Made by a program: the position numbers and the translations under genes
The notes under the pieces: model-generated
Told to the model about the DNA's origin: nothing
What the model saw: only the letters and a program-made list of their open reading frames with translations
The model's database searches: none
Assembly (NCBI GenBank): GCA_044224705.1
Contig: JBGAJY010000003.1
Span: 1 to 64,000, forward strand
Length of the DNA stretch: 64,000 bases
Reading direction: 5' to 3'
Source of the DNA: M3007 sp044224705
GTDB taxonomy: Bacteria; Bacteroidota; Bacteroidia; Chitinophagales; Saprospiraceae
Part shown: positions 9,375 to 18,400 of the stretch, one piece after another
Numbering within the stretch: the first letter of the stretch is position 1
Layout of the letters: each line of letters begins with the position of its first letter

Positions 9375-9686
9375 TCAAACCCGGCGCTCAAAAAGTACGC
9401 TTGCTAGCCATGCCGCTGCCAAGGTCAGAGCCGGCAGGGCTGCCAGCACGAGACTCCAAACCCGCAGGCGAAAGGCGAAGCGCAGCACGGGGCCGCCGAT
9501 CAGGCAAATCGCCAAACCGAGCAACAACCAGCTGTGCAAGCCGGTAGACAGGTTCATTTCGCCGCGGAAACCGGCTGCGAGCAGGACAAAAACGGCAAAA
9601 AGCAGGTCGAAGGCCCAGAGGAGCCAGAAGAAAATGGTCAAGGGTATTGTTTTAGCCTCTAAAATACGAATGGAGAAGCGATACAA
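9375..9686 (-). CDS. Small membrane protein, 103 residues, about three TM helices
   Basis: Hydrophobic stretches at about 14-38, 50-70 and 75-97 with a basic connector (RFAFRLRVW) after the second. The family is not recognised. It lies on the minus strand downstream of rpoD but beyond the rpoD terminator, so it probably has its own promoter. Confidence 0.6.
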   Translation of the reverse strand: MYRFSIRILEAKTIPLTIFFWLLWAFDLLFAVFVLLAAGFRGEMNLSTGLHSWLLLGLAICLIGGPVLRFAFRLRVWSLVLAALPALTLAAAWLASVLFERRV

Positions 9687-9767
9687 AGCATAGTGCTCCG
9701 CAATCTGTCGGGCTAAATCCGGCTAAACACCGGGCAGGCATACTCGTCCCCCCCGGTTTCAGCAAAA

Positions 9768-9806
9768 GCAAACGGTCCTGCGGCGTCAAGCCACAGGACC
9801 GTTTGT
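9768..9806 (-). terminator. Terminator of rpoD
   Basis: An 11-bp stem (9770-9780 with 9794-9804, AAACGGTCCTG and its complement), continued by an inner GGC/GCC pair after a single mismatch. It lies 17 bases beyond the rpoD stop. The T run is short (GCTTTTGC). Confidence 0.7.
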
Positions 9807-9821
9807 TATCCTCACGTAAAT

Positions 9822-10691
9822 TTAAGCGCCCAGGTATCCTTTCAGCAACTTGCTCCGGCTCGTCGCCCGCAATTTGTTGATGGCTTTGTCCTTGATCTGG
9901 CGCACGCGTTCGCGGGTCAGGCCGAATTTTTCGCCGATGTCTTCCAGCGACATGGGGTGTTCCACGCCGATGCCGAAATACAGTTTGATCACGTCGCACT
10001 GGCGGTCGGTCAGGGTGCTGAGCGAGCGCTCGATTTCGCGGCGCAGCGAGTCGGCGTATTCGAGGTGGGTATCGGTGCCAGGCATGGAGTTGTTTTCCAG
10101 CACGTCGAGCAGCGAGTTGTCTTCGCCTTCCACGAAGGGCGCGTCCATCGATACGTGACGGGCGGCCACGCCGAGCGTGGTTTCCACTTCTTCGGTCGTG
10201 ATTTCGAGCAGTTCGGCCAGTTCTTCGGGACTGGGCTCGCGTTCGAAGGTTTGTTCGAGTTCGGAGAAGGCTTTGTTGATCTTGTTGAGCGAGCCGACTT
10301 TGTTCAGTGGCAGGCGCACGATACGGCTTTGTTCGGCCAGTGCCTGGAGGATGCTTTGACGGATCCACCATACGGCGTAGGAAATGAATTTGAAGCCACG
10401 GGTTTCGTCGAAGCGCTGGGCGGCTTTGATGAGGCCGAGGTTGCCTTCATTGATCAGGTCGGAAAGGGAAAGGCCCTGGTTTTGGTACTGTTTGGCAACG
10501 GAAACGACGAAGCGCAGGTTGGCCTTGGTGAGTTTTTCGAGGGCGATTTGGTCGCCCTGCTTGATGCGTTTGGCGAGATCTACTTCTTCTTCGGGGGTGA
10601 GGAGGTCCACCTTGCCAATTTCCTGCAGGTACTTTTCAAGCGACTGGCTTTCGCGATTGGTGATGGACTTCGTAATTTTTAATTGCCTCAT
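9822..10691 (-). CDS. rpoD: Primary sigma-70 factor RpoD/SigA
   Basis: The main promoter-recognition subunit of RNA polymerase. The start at 10691 gives 289 residues opening MRQLKITKSITNRESQSLEK, the usual opening of the short Bacteroidota RpoD, which lacks region 1.1. Region 2 contains SDLINEGNLGLIKAA and FISYAVWWIRQSI. The region 4 helix-turn-helix contains SLEDIGEKFGLTRERVRQIK. An upstream in-frame ATG at 10769 is rejected because that reading would run through a hairpin and the promoter. Confidence 0.97.
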   Translation of the reverse strand: MRQLKITKSITNRESQSLEKYLQEIGKVDLLTPEEEVDLAKRIKQGDQIALEKLTKANLRFVVSVAKQYQNQGLSLSDLINEGNLGLIKAAQRFDETRGFKFISYAVWWIRQSILQALAEQSRIVRLPLNKVGSLNKINKAFSELEQTFEREPSPEELAELLEITTEEVETTLGVAARHVSMDAPFVEGEDNSLLDVLENNSMPGTDTHLEYADSLRREIERSLSTLTDRQCDVIKLYFGIGVEHPMSLEDIGEKFGLTRERVRQIKDKAINKLRATSRSKLLKGYLGA

Positions 10692-10718
10692 GTGCGAACT
10701 GCTGTTGAAAAATTTTCG

Positions 10719-10751
10719 CAAAGGTACGACACGAAAGCCCCCGGTGTCAAG
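10719..10751 (-). promoter_or_regulatory. rpoD promoter (-33/-7 type)
   Basis: On the minus strand, TACCTTTG (10726-10719) is a full match to the Bacteroidota -7 box. CTTG (10751-10748), close to the TTTG -33 element, lies 21 bases upstream. The -7 box is 27 bases from the rpoD ATG. The -33 element falls inside the arm of the hairpin at 10737-10776. Confidence 0.65.
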
Positions 10752-10776
10752 AAAAATTTTCTTTGACACCGGGGGC
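10737..10776 (-). terminator. Hairpin between the deiminase gene and rpoD
   Basis: A 14-bp perfect stem (10737-10750 with 10763-10776, core GCCCCCGGTGTC) continues with GAAAA/TTTTC inside. It lies between the upstream deiminase gene and the rpoD start. There is no T run after the stem, so the terminator role is inferred. It overlaps the rpoD -33 region. Confidence 0.5.
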
Positions 10777-10880
10777 GGCCGTTCTATTTTGAAAATAATT
10801 GGAAAATAACCCTTTAAACGTCTGTAATTAAATTTTGTTTCAGGGCAAATGTCAAGCCGGTTGGGAAAATATTGTTCGTT

Positions 10881-12662
10881 TTACCGAACCACCAGTTTTT
10901 TCGTCGTCACGCGGTCGCCGGCGCGCAGTTCTACGAAATAGCTTCCGGCTGGGTAGCGGGCAGCGTCGAGGAAATAGTTGCTGTTGCCGGTGGGTATCTG
11001 GCCTTCAAAAATGGTTTCCACCACTTGCCCCAGGGCATTGCGGACGCTGATGCTGCCGCTGGTTTTGGCCGAAGCAGAAACCGGGATGCAGGTGATGGCG
11101 TTGGCGGGGTTGGGGTAAATGTCGAGCAATACGCTTTCCGGCGCTTCCGGTGCTGCGCTGGTCTCCCGGACTTTGAATTTCCACCAGCCTTCCGGCGCCG
11201 GCAAGGGACGAACGCCGTTTTTACCACTTAACGAGTTGGCTTCGATATAATAATATACGGTGGAGCCTGCCGCTTGCTGCGGAATTTCGGAGACCCACAC
11301 GAAGGCCGTGTCGCCGTTAATAGGGTCGTAAGGGATCATATTGACCGACTGCCAGGGCTGCGCGAGGTCGGTGGTGTACCAGACCCTGGCGTTGGCGATG
11401 CCGCTGCGGTGGCGGATATGGGCAAAAACCGGATAACTCAATACAGTATCATCCACGTCTGAAAGGCGCTGGTGCACAATGTGCAGGGGATCGTTGACGC
11501 CGATCTCCTTTGTGATGCAGTGGATGGCGCCCAGAGAAGGAATGATCGCGTTGCAATCGATTCCGACGATGTTGTAACCCGGCAGGGTTTCTTCCCAGAT
11601 GCGCTGCGCCGTAGTGTCAAATTCTTCCTCATAAAAAGGCAGGATGACGGTCTTATTGACAAAAACGGCGTTGGAATAGGTCCGGTAGTCGCCATTGGTG
11701 TTCGGGTAGGCATTGTTGCCGTCGGGTGGCATGGGAATACGCACCACCCGGTAGGGCGTTCCGAAGACCGAGTGATAATTGCTCAGGACGTATTGAATAT
11801 TGGCCTCGATTTGCGGCCCGTCGGCTGTGCCAGCCGGGTATTGACCTACCAGAAGCGTCTCTTCGTCCAGCAATTTCATGTGCATATCGATGTGGTGGAT
11901 GGCATCGTAGGGCAGTGTCGGCATCTTGATGTACCGCTGAATTCCCATAAAATCGTGCATGATCCCGTTGATCTGGTCTTCGTCTTTCACGCTGACGCCG
12001 TAGGGGTTGCCGGCATCGTTTTCGTCGAGGATGAGTTCGGAGGCGAAGGCGGTTCCGAAGCCGTCGGACATGAAATTGCCGCCGGTATTCACCAGATCGG
12101 TGGGTGACTGCACGGTTTCGAACAAGGGCAGGTTCAGGTAAGGTGCGATGGTACGCGCCAGGGTGTCGTCTTTTTTGCGGGTGGGCCGGTTGTAGATCCA
12201 GTCGACGAGGTATAGCGAATCCACGTCGTTGGCGTACACGCAGTTGGGGCCGTAATCGCGTACCCAGATGCTGTCGTTGGGCACGATGACGAATTCGACA
12301 TTACTGGAAATATCGACGCCGGCGGCGGTCAGGGTATTTTGAGCGGAGGTGACCGTGCTTTGGTTGCTGCAGCAAATGATGACGCGGCATTCTTCCCGGG
12401 CAGCGCGAACGATCTCGGTCAGGATAGCCGGCTGGGAGCGCCAGGTGATGATGAGGGCCTGAATTTCTTCAAATTCGCCCATGTGGCGCACGGGTTCGGC
12501 AGGCGGATTGGTGTATCCGGCGGCGAGCATTTCGACGGGCGACTGGTTGCGCAGCGCAGCGCGTTCAGCCGTGGTCATGAAACGCGGGAGCTCCGGATCA
12601 TTGGTTTGGGCGAAAAGGCTGGCCGTAAACAGCCCGAAAAGGAGGGTAAAAATTTGGCGCAT
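10881..12662 (-). CDS. Secreted peptidyl-arginine deiminase / agmatine deiminase family enzyme with T9SS sorting domain
   Basis: 593 residues from the ATG at 12662, which begins a clean signal peptide (MRQIFTLLFGLFTASLFAQ). The body belongs to the bacterial-type PAD/agmatine deiminase family (PF04371), which hydrolyses a guanidino group to a ureido group with release of ammonia. Candidate catalytic residues match the family pattern: Asp136 in WVRDYG, His257 and Asp259 in HHIDMH, and Cys382 in GAIHCITKE. The C-terminal 85 residues form a T9SS type A sorting domain (IYPNPA near the start, KKLVVR at the end). The arrangement resembles the PPAD enzyme of Porphyromonas gingivalis, which citrullinates proteins outside the cell. 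The substrate (peptidyl-arginine or a small guanidino compound) is not decided by sequence. Confidence 0.88.
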   Translation of the reverse strand: MRQIFTLLFGLFTASLFAQTNDPELPRFMTTAERAALRNQSPVEMLAAGYTNPPAEPVRHMGEFEEIQALIITWRSQPAILTEIVRAAREECRVIICCSNQSTVTSAQNTLTAAGVDISSNVEFVIVPNDSIWVRDYGPNCVYANDVDSLYLVDWIYNRPTRKKDDTLARTIAPYLNLPLFETVQSPTDLVNTGGNFMSDGFGTAFASELILDENDAGNPYGVSVKDEDQINGIMHDFMGIQRYIKMPTLPYDAIHHIDMHMKLLDEETLLVGQYPAGTADGPQIEANIQYVLSNYHSVFGTPYRVVRIPMPPDGNNAYPNTNGDYRTYSNAVFVNKTVILPFYEEEFDTTAQRIWEETLPGYNIVGIDCNAIIPSLGAIHCITKEIGVNDPLHIVHQRLSDVDDTVLSYPVFAHIRHRSGIANARVWYTTDLAQPWQSVNMIPYDPINGDTAFVWVSEIPQQAAGSTVYYYIEANSLSGKNGVRPLPAPEGWWKFKVRETSAAPEAPESVLLDIYPNPANAITCIPVSASAKTSGSISVRNALGQVVETIFEGQIPTGNSNYFLDAARYPAGSYFVELRAGDRVTTKKLVVR

Positions 12663-12811
12663 GGCGATGTTGTGTTTGAATGTTACGGATTTCTTTGGTT
12701 CAAAGTACCGGGTTTTTAGGCAAATTTTGAAACGGCGTGACTTTCGAAGGCTCATGATGCAATAGGGTAAGTAACAAGACAATCCGCTTTCGCCTGAATC
12801 TATGACGGGGC

Positions 12812-12844
12812 AAAAAGAAAGCGGCGTGCCATTGCACACCGCTT
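12812..12844 (-). terminator. Intrinsic terminator downstream of the Crp-like gene
   Basis: Minus-strand hairpin: AAGCGG, one mismatch, GTGC, a four-base loop and the complement (12819-12844), followed by TCTTTTTG (12818-12811). It lies about 165 bases after the Crp-like stop, leaving a long 3' region that holds an inverted-repeat element. Confidence 0.7.
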
Positions 12845-12890
12845 GTAACAAAACCCATTCTATCGTATGAAGCAAAACTGTTTCTTTGAT

Positions 12891-12999
12891 CGGTACACGG
12901 TCTTCGGTACGCGGTGCACGGATTACAATGCACGGTGCGTGACCCATTCGCTTTACCGCAATCGTTTTCCGTGTACCGTGTACCGGAAACCGTGTACCG
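12891..12999. repeat. 109-bp intergenic element with 32-bp inverted ends
   Basis: The left end 12891-12922 and right end 12968-12999 are inverted repeats matching at 28 of 32 positions. They are built from repeated CGGTACACGG / CCGTGTACCG units. A secondary GTGCACGG ... GCACGGTGC symmetry lies inside. No coding potential is evident. It occupies most of the 345-base gap between the deiminase and Crp-like genes (12663-13007); the rest of that gap holds the terminator at 12812-12844 and the deiminase promoter region. Confidence 0.65.
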
Positions 13000-13007
13000 G
13001 GAGCGTT

Positions 13008-13694
13008 TCAAACGGCCATGGGAAGCGCGTTGAGGTCGCGGAAAAGGATTTTTTTACGGTTGAAATACAACACGTTGGTGCGTTTCAGGTGGTTCAGGAC
13101 GGCGGTGACCATCTGGCGGCTGGTGCCGGTAAGGTCGGCGATGTCCTGGTGGGTCATATTGTGTTTGACGAGGGTTTCAAAACCCACGCGTTTGCCTTGT
13201 TCGTGGCCCATTTGCTGTAAAAATTCCATGATGCGGCTCTTGGAGTCCTTCAAAACGACTTTTTCCAGCTGGGTTTCGGTGTAGCGGAGCCGTGCGCCGA
13301 GGAAGTGGAGCAGCGACTGGGCGAAAGCGAAATTGCGTCGCATCACATTCAGCACAGTGGCGCTGTCGAGTTCCAGTACTTCGGCGAACTCATCCATCAC
13401 GTACGCAAAATCGCGGCGTTGCACGTCGCCCGTCAGGCAGGATTCGCCAAAAAGGCTTTCGGGCCGCACGACGTATTTGATGATGTCTTTTTTCTCGGCA
13501 TGCACGGCTACTTTTATCAGACCTTTGAGGAGAAAATAGACCTTTGCCGCAGCCTGGCCGGGTTTGTAAATGACCTGGTGTTTGGCGTAGGTCTGTACCG
13601 TGGCGGTTTGGTGAAGCAGCATACGTTCTTCGGGCAGCAGCACAGCGAAGAGCGCTGAATTTTCAAGGATCGGCAGAGTAGTTTTCGTGTCCAT
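13008..13694 (-). CDS. Crp/Fnr-family transcription regulator
   Basis: The start at 13694 (MDTKTTLPILEN) gives 228 residues, the typical length; the longer reading from 13856 adds a basic stretch outside the family. The cyclic-nucleotide-binding beta-roll covers about 10-125 (VYFLLKGLIKVAV, then ESLFGESCL). A long dimer helix follows, then a winged helix-turn-helix with HQDIADLTGTSRQMVTAVL at about 180-200. I see no Fnr-type cysteine cluster, so an iron-sulfur sensor is unlikely; the ligand is unknown. It is divergent from the ECF sigma gene, with 266 bases between them. Confidence 0.9.
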   Translation of the reverse strand: MDTKTTLPILENSALFAVLLPEERMLLHQTATVQTYAKHQVIYKPGQAAAKVYFLLKGLIKVAVHAEKKDIIKYVVRPESLFGESCLTGDVQRRDFAYVMDEFAEVLELDSATVLNVMRRNFAFAQSLLHFLGARLRYTETQLEKVVLKDSKSRIMEFLQQMGHEQGKRVGFETLVKHNMTHQDIADLTGTSRQMVTAVLNHLKRTNVLYFNRKKILFRDLNALPMAV

Positions 13695-13960
13695 TCGCAA
13701 GAGTAGTAAGGTAGTTTGTGTTGCTCGGTCGCGTTTGTTTGTGAAGGAAAGACAGGGCATCCTGCCAAATCCCCTATGCCGCCGTCCGATAATTTTTTGC
13801 CGGGCGAAACTCTTTGGGGACTTATTTTTTCTTCTGTCCACTTTTTTTGAAATCATATTTTAAAACGGATTCTATTTTTGCCAAATGATTTTGTTTTGAT
13901 ACGGCCTGTATGGTGTTTTCCAAATAAAAATTTTTTGGTCATCCGTCGACAATTTGAGCA

Positions 13961-14587
13961 TTGGAAACCTTGCCTGACATAAAAAATTCGCCCGATCCCT
14001 CGGATCTTGCCTGGCTGGAATCCCTGAGCAGGGGAGACGAATCTGCATTGCGGCGCATTTTCGATCGGTACTATCCGCTGCTGCTGGGCGATGTGTACCG
14101 TTTGATACCTGATGAATCGACCTGTCAGGACCTGGCACAGGAGGTTTTTGTCGAGCTGTGGCGCAAACGCGCCGAGCTGGATATCCGGATCTCCCTGCGG
14201 GCCTACCTGCGGCGCGCGGCGATCAACCGGGCGCTGAACCACATCAAAACCCAGCGCCGCTTTGTGCTCGAAGGAGACGACGAATCGGCCCGTGGCACGG
14301 CGGACACTTCCCTCTCGGATATCGACCACAAGCATCGTCAGGAATCGCTCGAAGCGGCGCTGCACAGCGCCGTGGACGCCTTGCCGGAAAAGTGCCGGCT
14401 GGTTTTTTCCCTCAGCCGCTTCGAACAGATGTCGCACCGCCAAATTGCCGAACAATTGGGCATTTCCGTCAAAACCATTGAAAATCAGATTACTAAGGCC
14501 ATCAAACTCTTGCGCGAAGCCTTAACCCGACACGCCGATTTGTCGCCGGTTGTCATTTGGGCGCTAAAATGGTGGTGGTGGGGATAG
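13961..14587 (+). CDS. ECF-family RNA polymerase sigma factor (FecI-like)
   Basis: 208 residues starting at a TTG codon; an in-frame stop lies just upstream (13955-13957) and no later ATG precedes the conserved region, so TTG is the best start. Sigma-70 region 2 is at about 20-85 (LSRGDESALRRIFDRYYPLL, then CQDLAQEVFVELW). Region 4 is at about 140-190 (RQIAEQLGISVKTIENQI). It is first in an operon with FecR, an STN-type TonB receptor and DUF4249, the layout of cell-surface signalling in which the receptor releases the sigma factor through the anti-sigma protein. Confidence 0.92.
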   Translation: METLPDIKNSPDPSDLAWLESLSRGDESALRRIFDRYYPLLLGDVYRLIPDESTCQDLAQEVFVELWRKRAELDIRISLRAYLRRAAINRALNHIKTQRRFVLEGDDESARGTADTSLSDIDHKHRQESLEAALHSAVDALPEKCRLVFSLSRFEQMSHRQIAEQLGISVKTIENQITKAIKLLREALTRHADLSPVVIWALKWWWWG

Positions 14588-14648
14588 GGGAACCAGCCAC
14601 CATGATTGTCTTTGTTGAAGAAAACCGACTACCCAGAAACAATACACA

Positions 14649-15650
14649 ATGAAAGAGAACGACTACCTCCTTTTACTTCAAAAACAACTGAACGGACCGC
14701 TCGCTCCCAGCGAGCAATCCGCGCTGGAGGAATGGTTGCGACAATCGGCCGACCATCAGCAAATGGCCGAGGATATTCGCCGCATTTGGGCCGCCACGGC
14801 TGGATACCAACCGGCATTTACCCCCAACCTGGACGCGGATTTTGAAAAAGTCCGCGCCAAAATTCGCGCTGCCGAAGCTACGCCCACAGCAAAACGCCTT
14901 TCCATCAACCGTCAATTCCTGCGCGCCGCTGCGGCCATCCTGGTGCTCGTGGCAGCCGTATGGACTTACCGCGAATTCAGCGCTCCCGTTGGTGTAGACC
15001 GCGTGGAATTCGCTGACAATCAACCCAAAAGACTGCTCGAACTGGCTGACGGCTCGAAAGTCTGGCTGCGTCAGGGAAGCCGACTTGAATTTCCAGAAAC
15101 CTTCCGCCAAAACGAACGCCGCGTCCGACTGAGCGGCGAAGCTTATTTTGAAGTCTCGCACGACGCCTCACGCCCTTTCCGCGTCGAAACGGCCGCCGGT
15201 GAGCTGGTGGAAGTGCTCGGCACGCAGTTCAATATCCGCACCGATGCCGACAACCCTACCGCCGTGCTCGTGCGCAGCGGCAAAGTCCGTTTTTCACCCG
15301 ACGGCCGGCAGGAAGGCGCGTACCTGACCGCAGGTAAAAAGGCCGTTTATGACAAAAAATCCGCAAAAATCACGCTGAGCGACGTCGTTTCGTTCAACGA
15401 ACTAGCCTGGCAGGCCGGCGGACTTGAATTCATCCACACGCCGCTTTCACAAGTGGTGCGCGACCTCGAAAGCTGGTACAACGTACGCATTACCCTCAAC
15501 AATCCGGCCCTGGCCGATTGCCCGCACACGGCCCCGCTCACCAACCAGCCCATCGATCAGGTCCTCAGCGGACTGGCCCTGACCTACCAATTACAGGTCA
15601 AAAAAACTGCCCCCGGCGTTTACGAGTTGTCGGGCGGCATTTGTCGATAA
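14649..15650 (+). CDS. FecR-family anti-sigma factor
   Basis: 333 residues: an N-terminal cytoplasmic anti-sigma region, a single membrane helix at about 92-110 (AAAAILVLVAAVWTY), then the periplasmic FecR domain with LADGSKVWLRQGSRLEFP and RVRLSGEAYFEV, and a C-terminal DUF4974-type segment ending ELSGGICR. In this family it holds the partner ECF sigma factor and signals when the outer-membrane receptor is loaded. It lies 61 bases after the sigma gene and 56 before the receptor. Confidence 0.93.
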   Translation: MKENDYLLLLQKQLNGPLAPSEQSALEEWLRQSADHQQMAEDIRRIWAATAGYQPAFTPNLDADFEKVRAKIRAAEATPTAKRLSINRQFLRAAAAILVLVAAVWTYREFSAPVGVDRVEFADNQPKRLLELADGSKVWLRQGSRLEFPETFRQNERRVRLSGEAYFEVSHDASRPFRVETAAGELVEVLGTQFNIRTDADNPTAVLVRSGKVRFSPDGRQEGAYLTAGKKAVYDKKSAKITLSDVVSFNELAWQAGGLEFIHTPLSQVVRDLESWYNVRITLNNPALADCPHTAPLTNQPIDQVLSGLALTYQLQVKKTAPGVYELSGGICR

Positions 15651-15706
15651 TCTACGCGGGGGCCGATCAACCCTTTTTTTAGCCAGCGGCGCATTAACTT
15701 TCGGCT

Positions 15707-18393
15707 TTGTTTGTCGCCATCATGCTGCTCCGGGCCTTCACCCTGCTGGCTGTCGCCGGCTTTTTTTCGAACCCCCTTTCTGCACAAAATCCACTGACTC
15801 AGGTCATTGATTTTGAATGCCGGGCATGCCTTCCGGCCAATGCCCTGGTGCAGCTCAGCCGTCAAACGGGTGTCAACATCGTTTTCAGCGATCGTTTTTT
15901 CAGCCGTTGCGCCGCGACGGACTTCCATGCCAGCCAAAAAACGCTCGCGGAAGTGCTCGACCAGATCGGGAGCTGCGCTCCCGTGGCCTACCGCGTAGTG
16001 GACAATCAGGTCGTTTATTTTCGAAAAAACCAGCGATTCACCCTCAGTGGATACATTTCTGATGCAGAAACGGGTGAACGCCTCATTGGCGCCGGCGTCA
16101 GGGTATTGGCAGAAAACGGCGCCGTGGCCGTTACCAATGAGTTCGGTTTTTTCAGCCTCAACCTCGAGGAAGGCGAATACCGTATCCTGATCAATTATAT
16201 CGGCTACTCACCGGAAGAGACCCGGGTGAGTATAAAGGCGAGCAGGATGATCAAAATCGACCTGAGGCCAGGGCGAAATTTGCCCGAAGTCGTGGTCTCT
16301 GCATTGCCGGTCAGCGTGAGCCACGTGCGGAGCCAGGAAGCCCGCCAAAGCCTGCCCCTGGCCGAACTGCCCAGTCTGCCTATGCCTGCCGGCGAGGCCG
16401 ACCTGATCCGCCTGACAGCACTCCAGCCCGGTGTGCAAACCGGTGTGGACGGATTGGGCGGACTACACGTGCGCGGCGGCAATGCCGATCAAAACCTGAT
16501 CCTGCTCGACGACGTGCCGGTGTACAACCCGGGTCATGCCCTCGGGCTTTACTCGATTTTCAATCCTAAAACCCTGAGCAGCGCGCGGTTATGGAAAGGA
16601 GATTTTCCGGCCCGATACGGCAGCAGAGCCTCGTCGGTACTCGATGTGCGCACCCGCGACGGTAATTTTAACCGCTACGAAGCCAGCGCTTCCGTGGGGC
16701 TGCTGGCTTCTTCCGGCACCCNNNNNNNNNNNNNNNNNNNNNNNNNNNNATCGGTAAAAAAAAGAACTGCTCCTTTCTCGCCAGCGGGCGCGGCACTTAC
16801 TTCGCCCCCTGGATTCGTTTTTTCAACCAGCGGGAAAACCTGATCACATTCAGCGGCGACGATGTGGCCTATCGTTTTTTCGACGGCAGTTTGAAACTAA
16901 ACTATGTGATGTCCGAACGTAACCGCCTGTATTTCAGTATTTATCGCGGCGGCGACGTGTTTCGCGACGAGTTCAGGCAGACTTACACCTATCCCGAAAG
17001 TTTTGTGACCGACCGATACAACCTATCCTCCAAATGGGGCAACGGCATCGCTGCGCTGCGCTGGAACCACCTGTTGCGCAAAAACCTGTTCACGAATACG
17101 ACCTTGCGGTACAGCCGTTTTTATTACCAGAGCAATCTTTCGTTCAATTCGACGGCGCAGTTCCCTTCGGGCAAACAAACCGTTTTGCAGGACTACGGTC
17201 GGGTGTACCAGACCCTCATCCGCGACTGGTCTATCAAGTCGGACTTTACGTGGTACACCTCCGAACGGGTCACTTTGCGCTGGGGATTGGCTTACACGTT
17301 TCATGATTTCCGCCCGGGAGCTCTTAGCGTCAACTTCTTATTGTCGGGTCAGGTAGGCAGCAACATTGATTCCCTGGCCCTGATCTTGCGCAACAACGAG
17401 CGCCTGGGTGCCGACGAATCCGAAGGCTATGTGGATGTCGAATGGCGCTTCGGCCACAGCTGGAAGCTCGACGCGGGGCTGAATGCCTCCGATTTTCAGG
17501 TGCGGAACACCTCGTATCCATCACTTTTGCCACGCATCCGACTGGAATATGCCACGCCGCAAGGCTGGTCGTATTGGGCGGGCTACCACCGGATGTCGCA
17601 GAATTTGCATCAGATCGGCTCCTTTAATATCAGCCTGCCGTTCGAACTTTGGGTGCCCTCCACCGCCAAGGTCAAGCCGGAGCTCGTAGGGCAGTTTTCA
17701 GCCGGATTCGGCTGGCAACGCAACGGATGGCGCTGGCAGGTGGAAGGCTACCGGAAACGCCTGGACCGGGTGCTTACCTTCCTCTCCAGCAACGATGCCC
17801 TCACTTCCGTAGGGGCGGAGGATGCCGCAGGTTGGGAGGACCGGATCGCAGAGGGCACAGGCACCGCCCGGGGGCTGGAATTTTTATTTGAAAAAAATCG
17901 CGGCAAAACTACCTGGTCTGTCGCCTACGCATTGTCGGAATCCATCCGCCAATTCCCCGATTTGAATTCCGGAAGGCCTTTCCCGTATCGTTTCGACCGG
18001 CGGCACGACCTGAAAGTGAGTTTGCGGCAACGTATTTGTAATTGGCTGGACACAGAGGTTTTGTGGACGTTTTCTACGGGTAATCCCATTACTTTGTCCG
18101 CTGTTAAATTCCAGCACCTGAGTCCGGAAGGCGAAGTGGCCCGCGAGGTGTTTGCCTACACGGAAGTAAACGGCTACCGACTGCCGGCTTACCACCGCCT
18201 GGATGCGTCCCTCAACGCGCATTGGGCCGGACGCAAGGTGCGGCACGCCGTGCAACTGGGAGTTTACAATGCTTATGACCGCGCCAATCCGTTCTTCATC
18301 TACGTGGATGCTGGAAGTGGCGTGAAAGGCCGTGCGATTCAGTACACTTTATTGCCGGTTTTGCCGGCTTTGCGATACGAGATAAAATTTTAA
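15707..18393 (+). CDS. STN-domain TonB-dependent receptor (transducer type), split by an assembly gap
   Basis: Outer-membrane active transporter. Before the gap: signal peptide (ends PLSAQ), an STN signalling domain at about 35-105, a carboxypeptidase-regulatory-like domain at about 118-205 (LSGYISDAETGERLIGAG) and a plug with LHVRGGNADQNLILLDDVPV. The gap at 16722-16749 interrupts the start of the barrel. The frame before it (phase of 15707) and the frame after it (reading IGKKKNCSFLASGRGTYF from 16750) differ, so the 28 Ns are not the true length. The barrel then runs to 18393 and ends in a terminal beta strand (LRYEIKF). The STN domain and the upstream sigma/FecR pair suggest substrate-induced transport; the substrate is unknown. 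DUF4249 follows after seven bases. Confidence 0.9.
16722..16749. other. Assembly gap (28 N)
   Basis: 28 unknown bases inside the TonB receptor gene. The coding frame changes across it, so the length is a placeholder. Confidence 0.99.
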
Positions 18394-18400
18394 TCCGTCC

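Noticed and set aside
9289..9693. 134-codon basic plus-strand frame after pyrG
   Set aside because: Antisense to the small membrane protein gene at 9375-9686 and made of Arg/Lys/Ser runs typical of the reverse of a hydrophobic gene.
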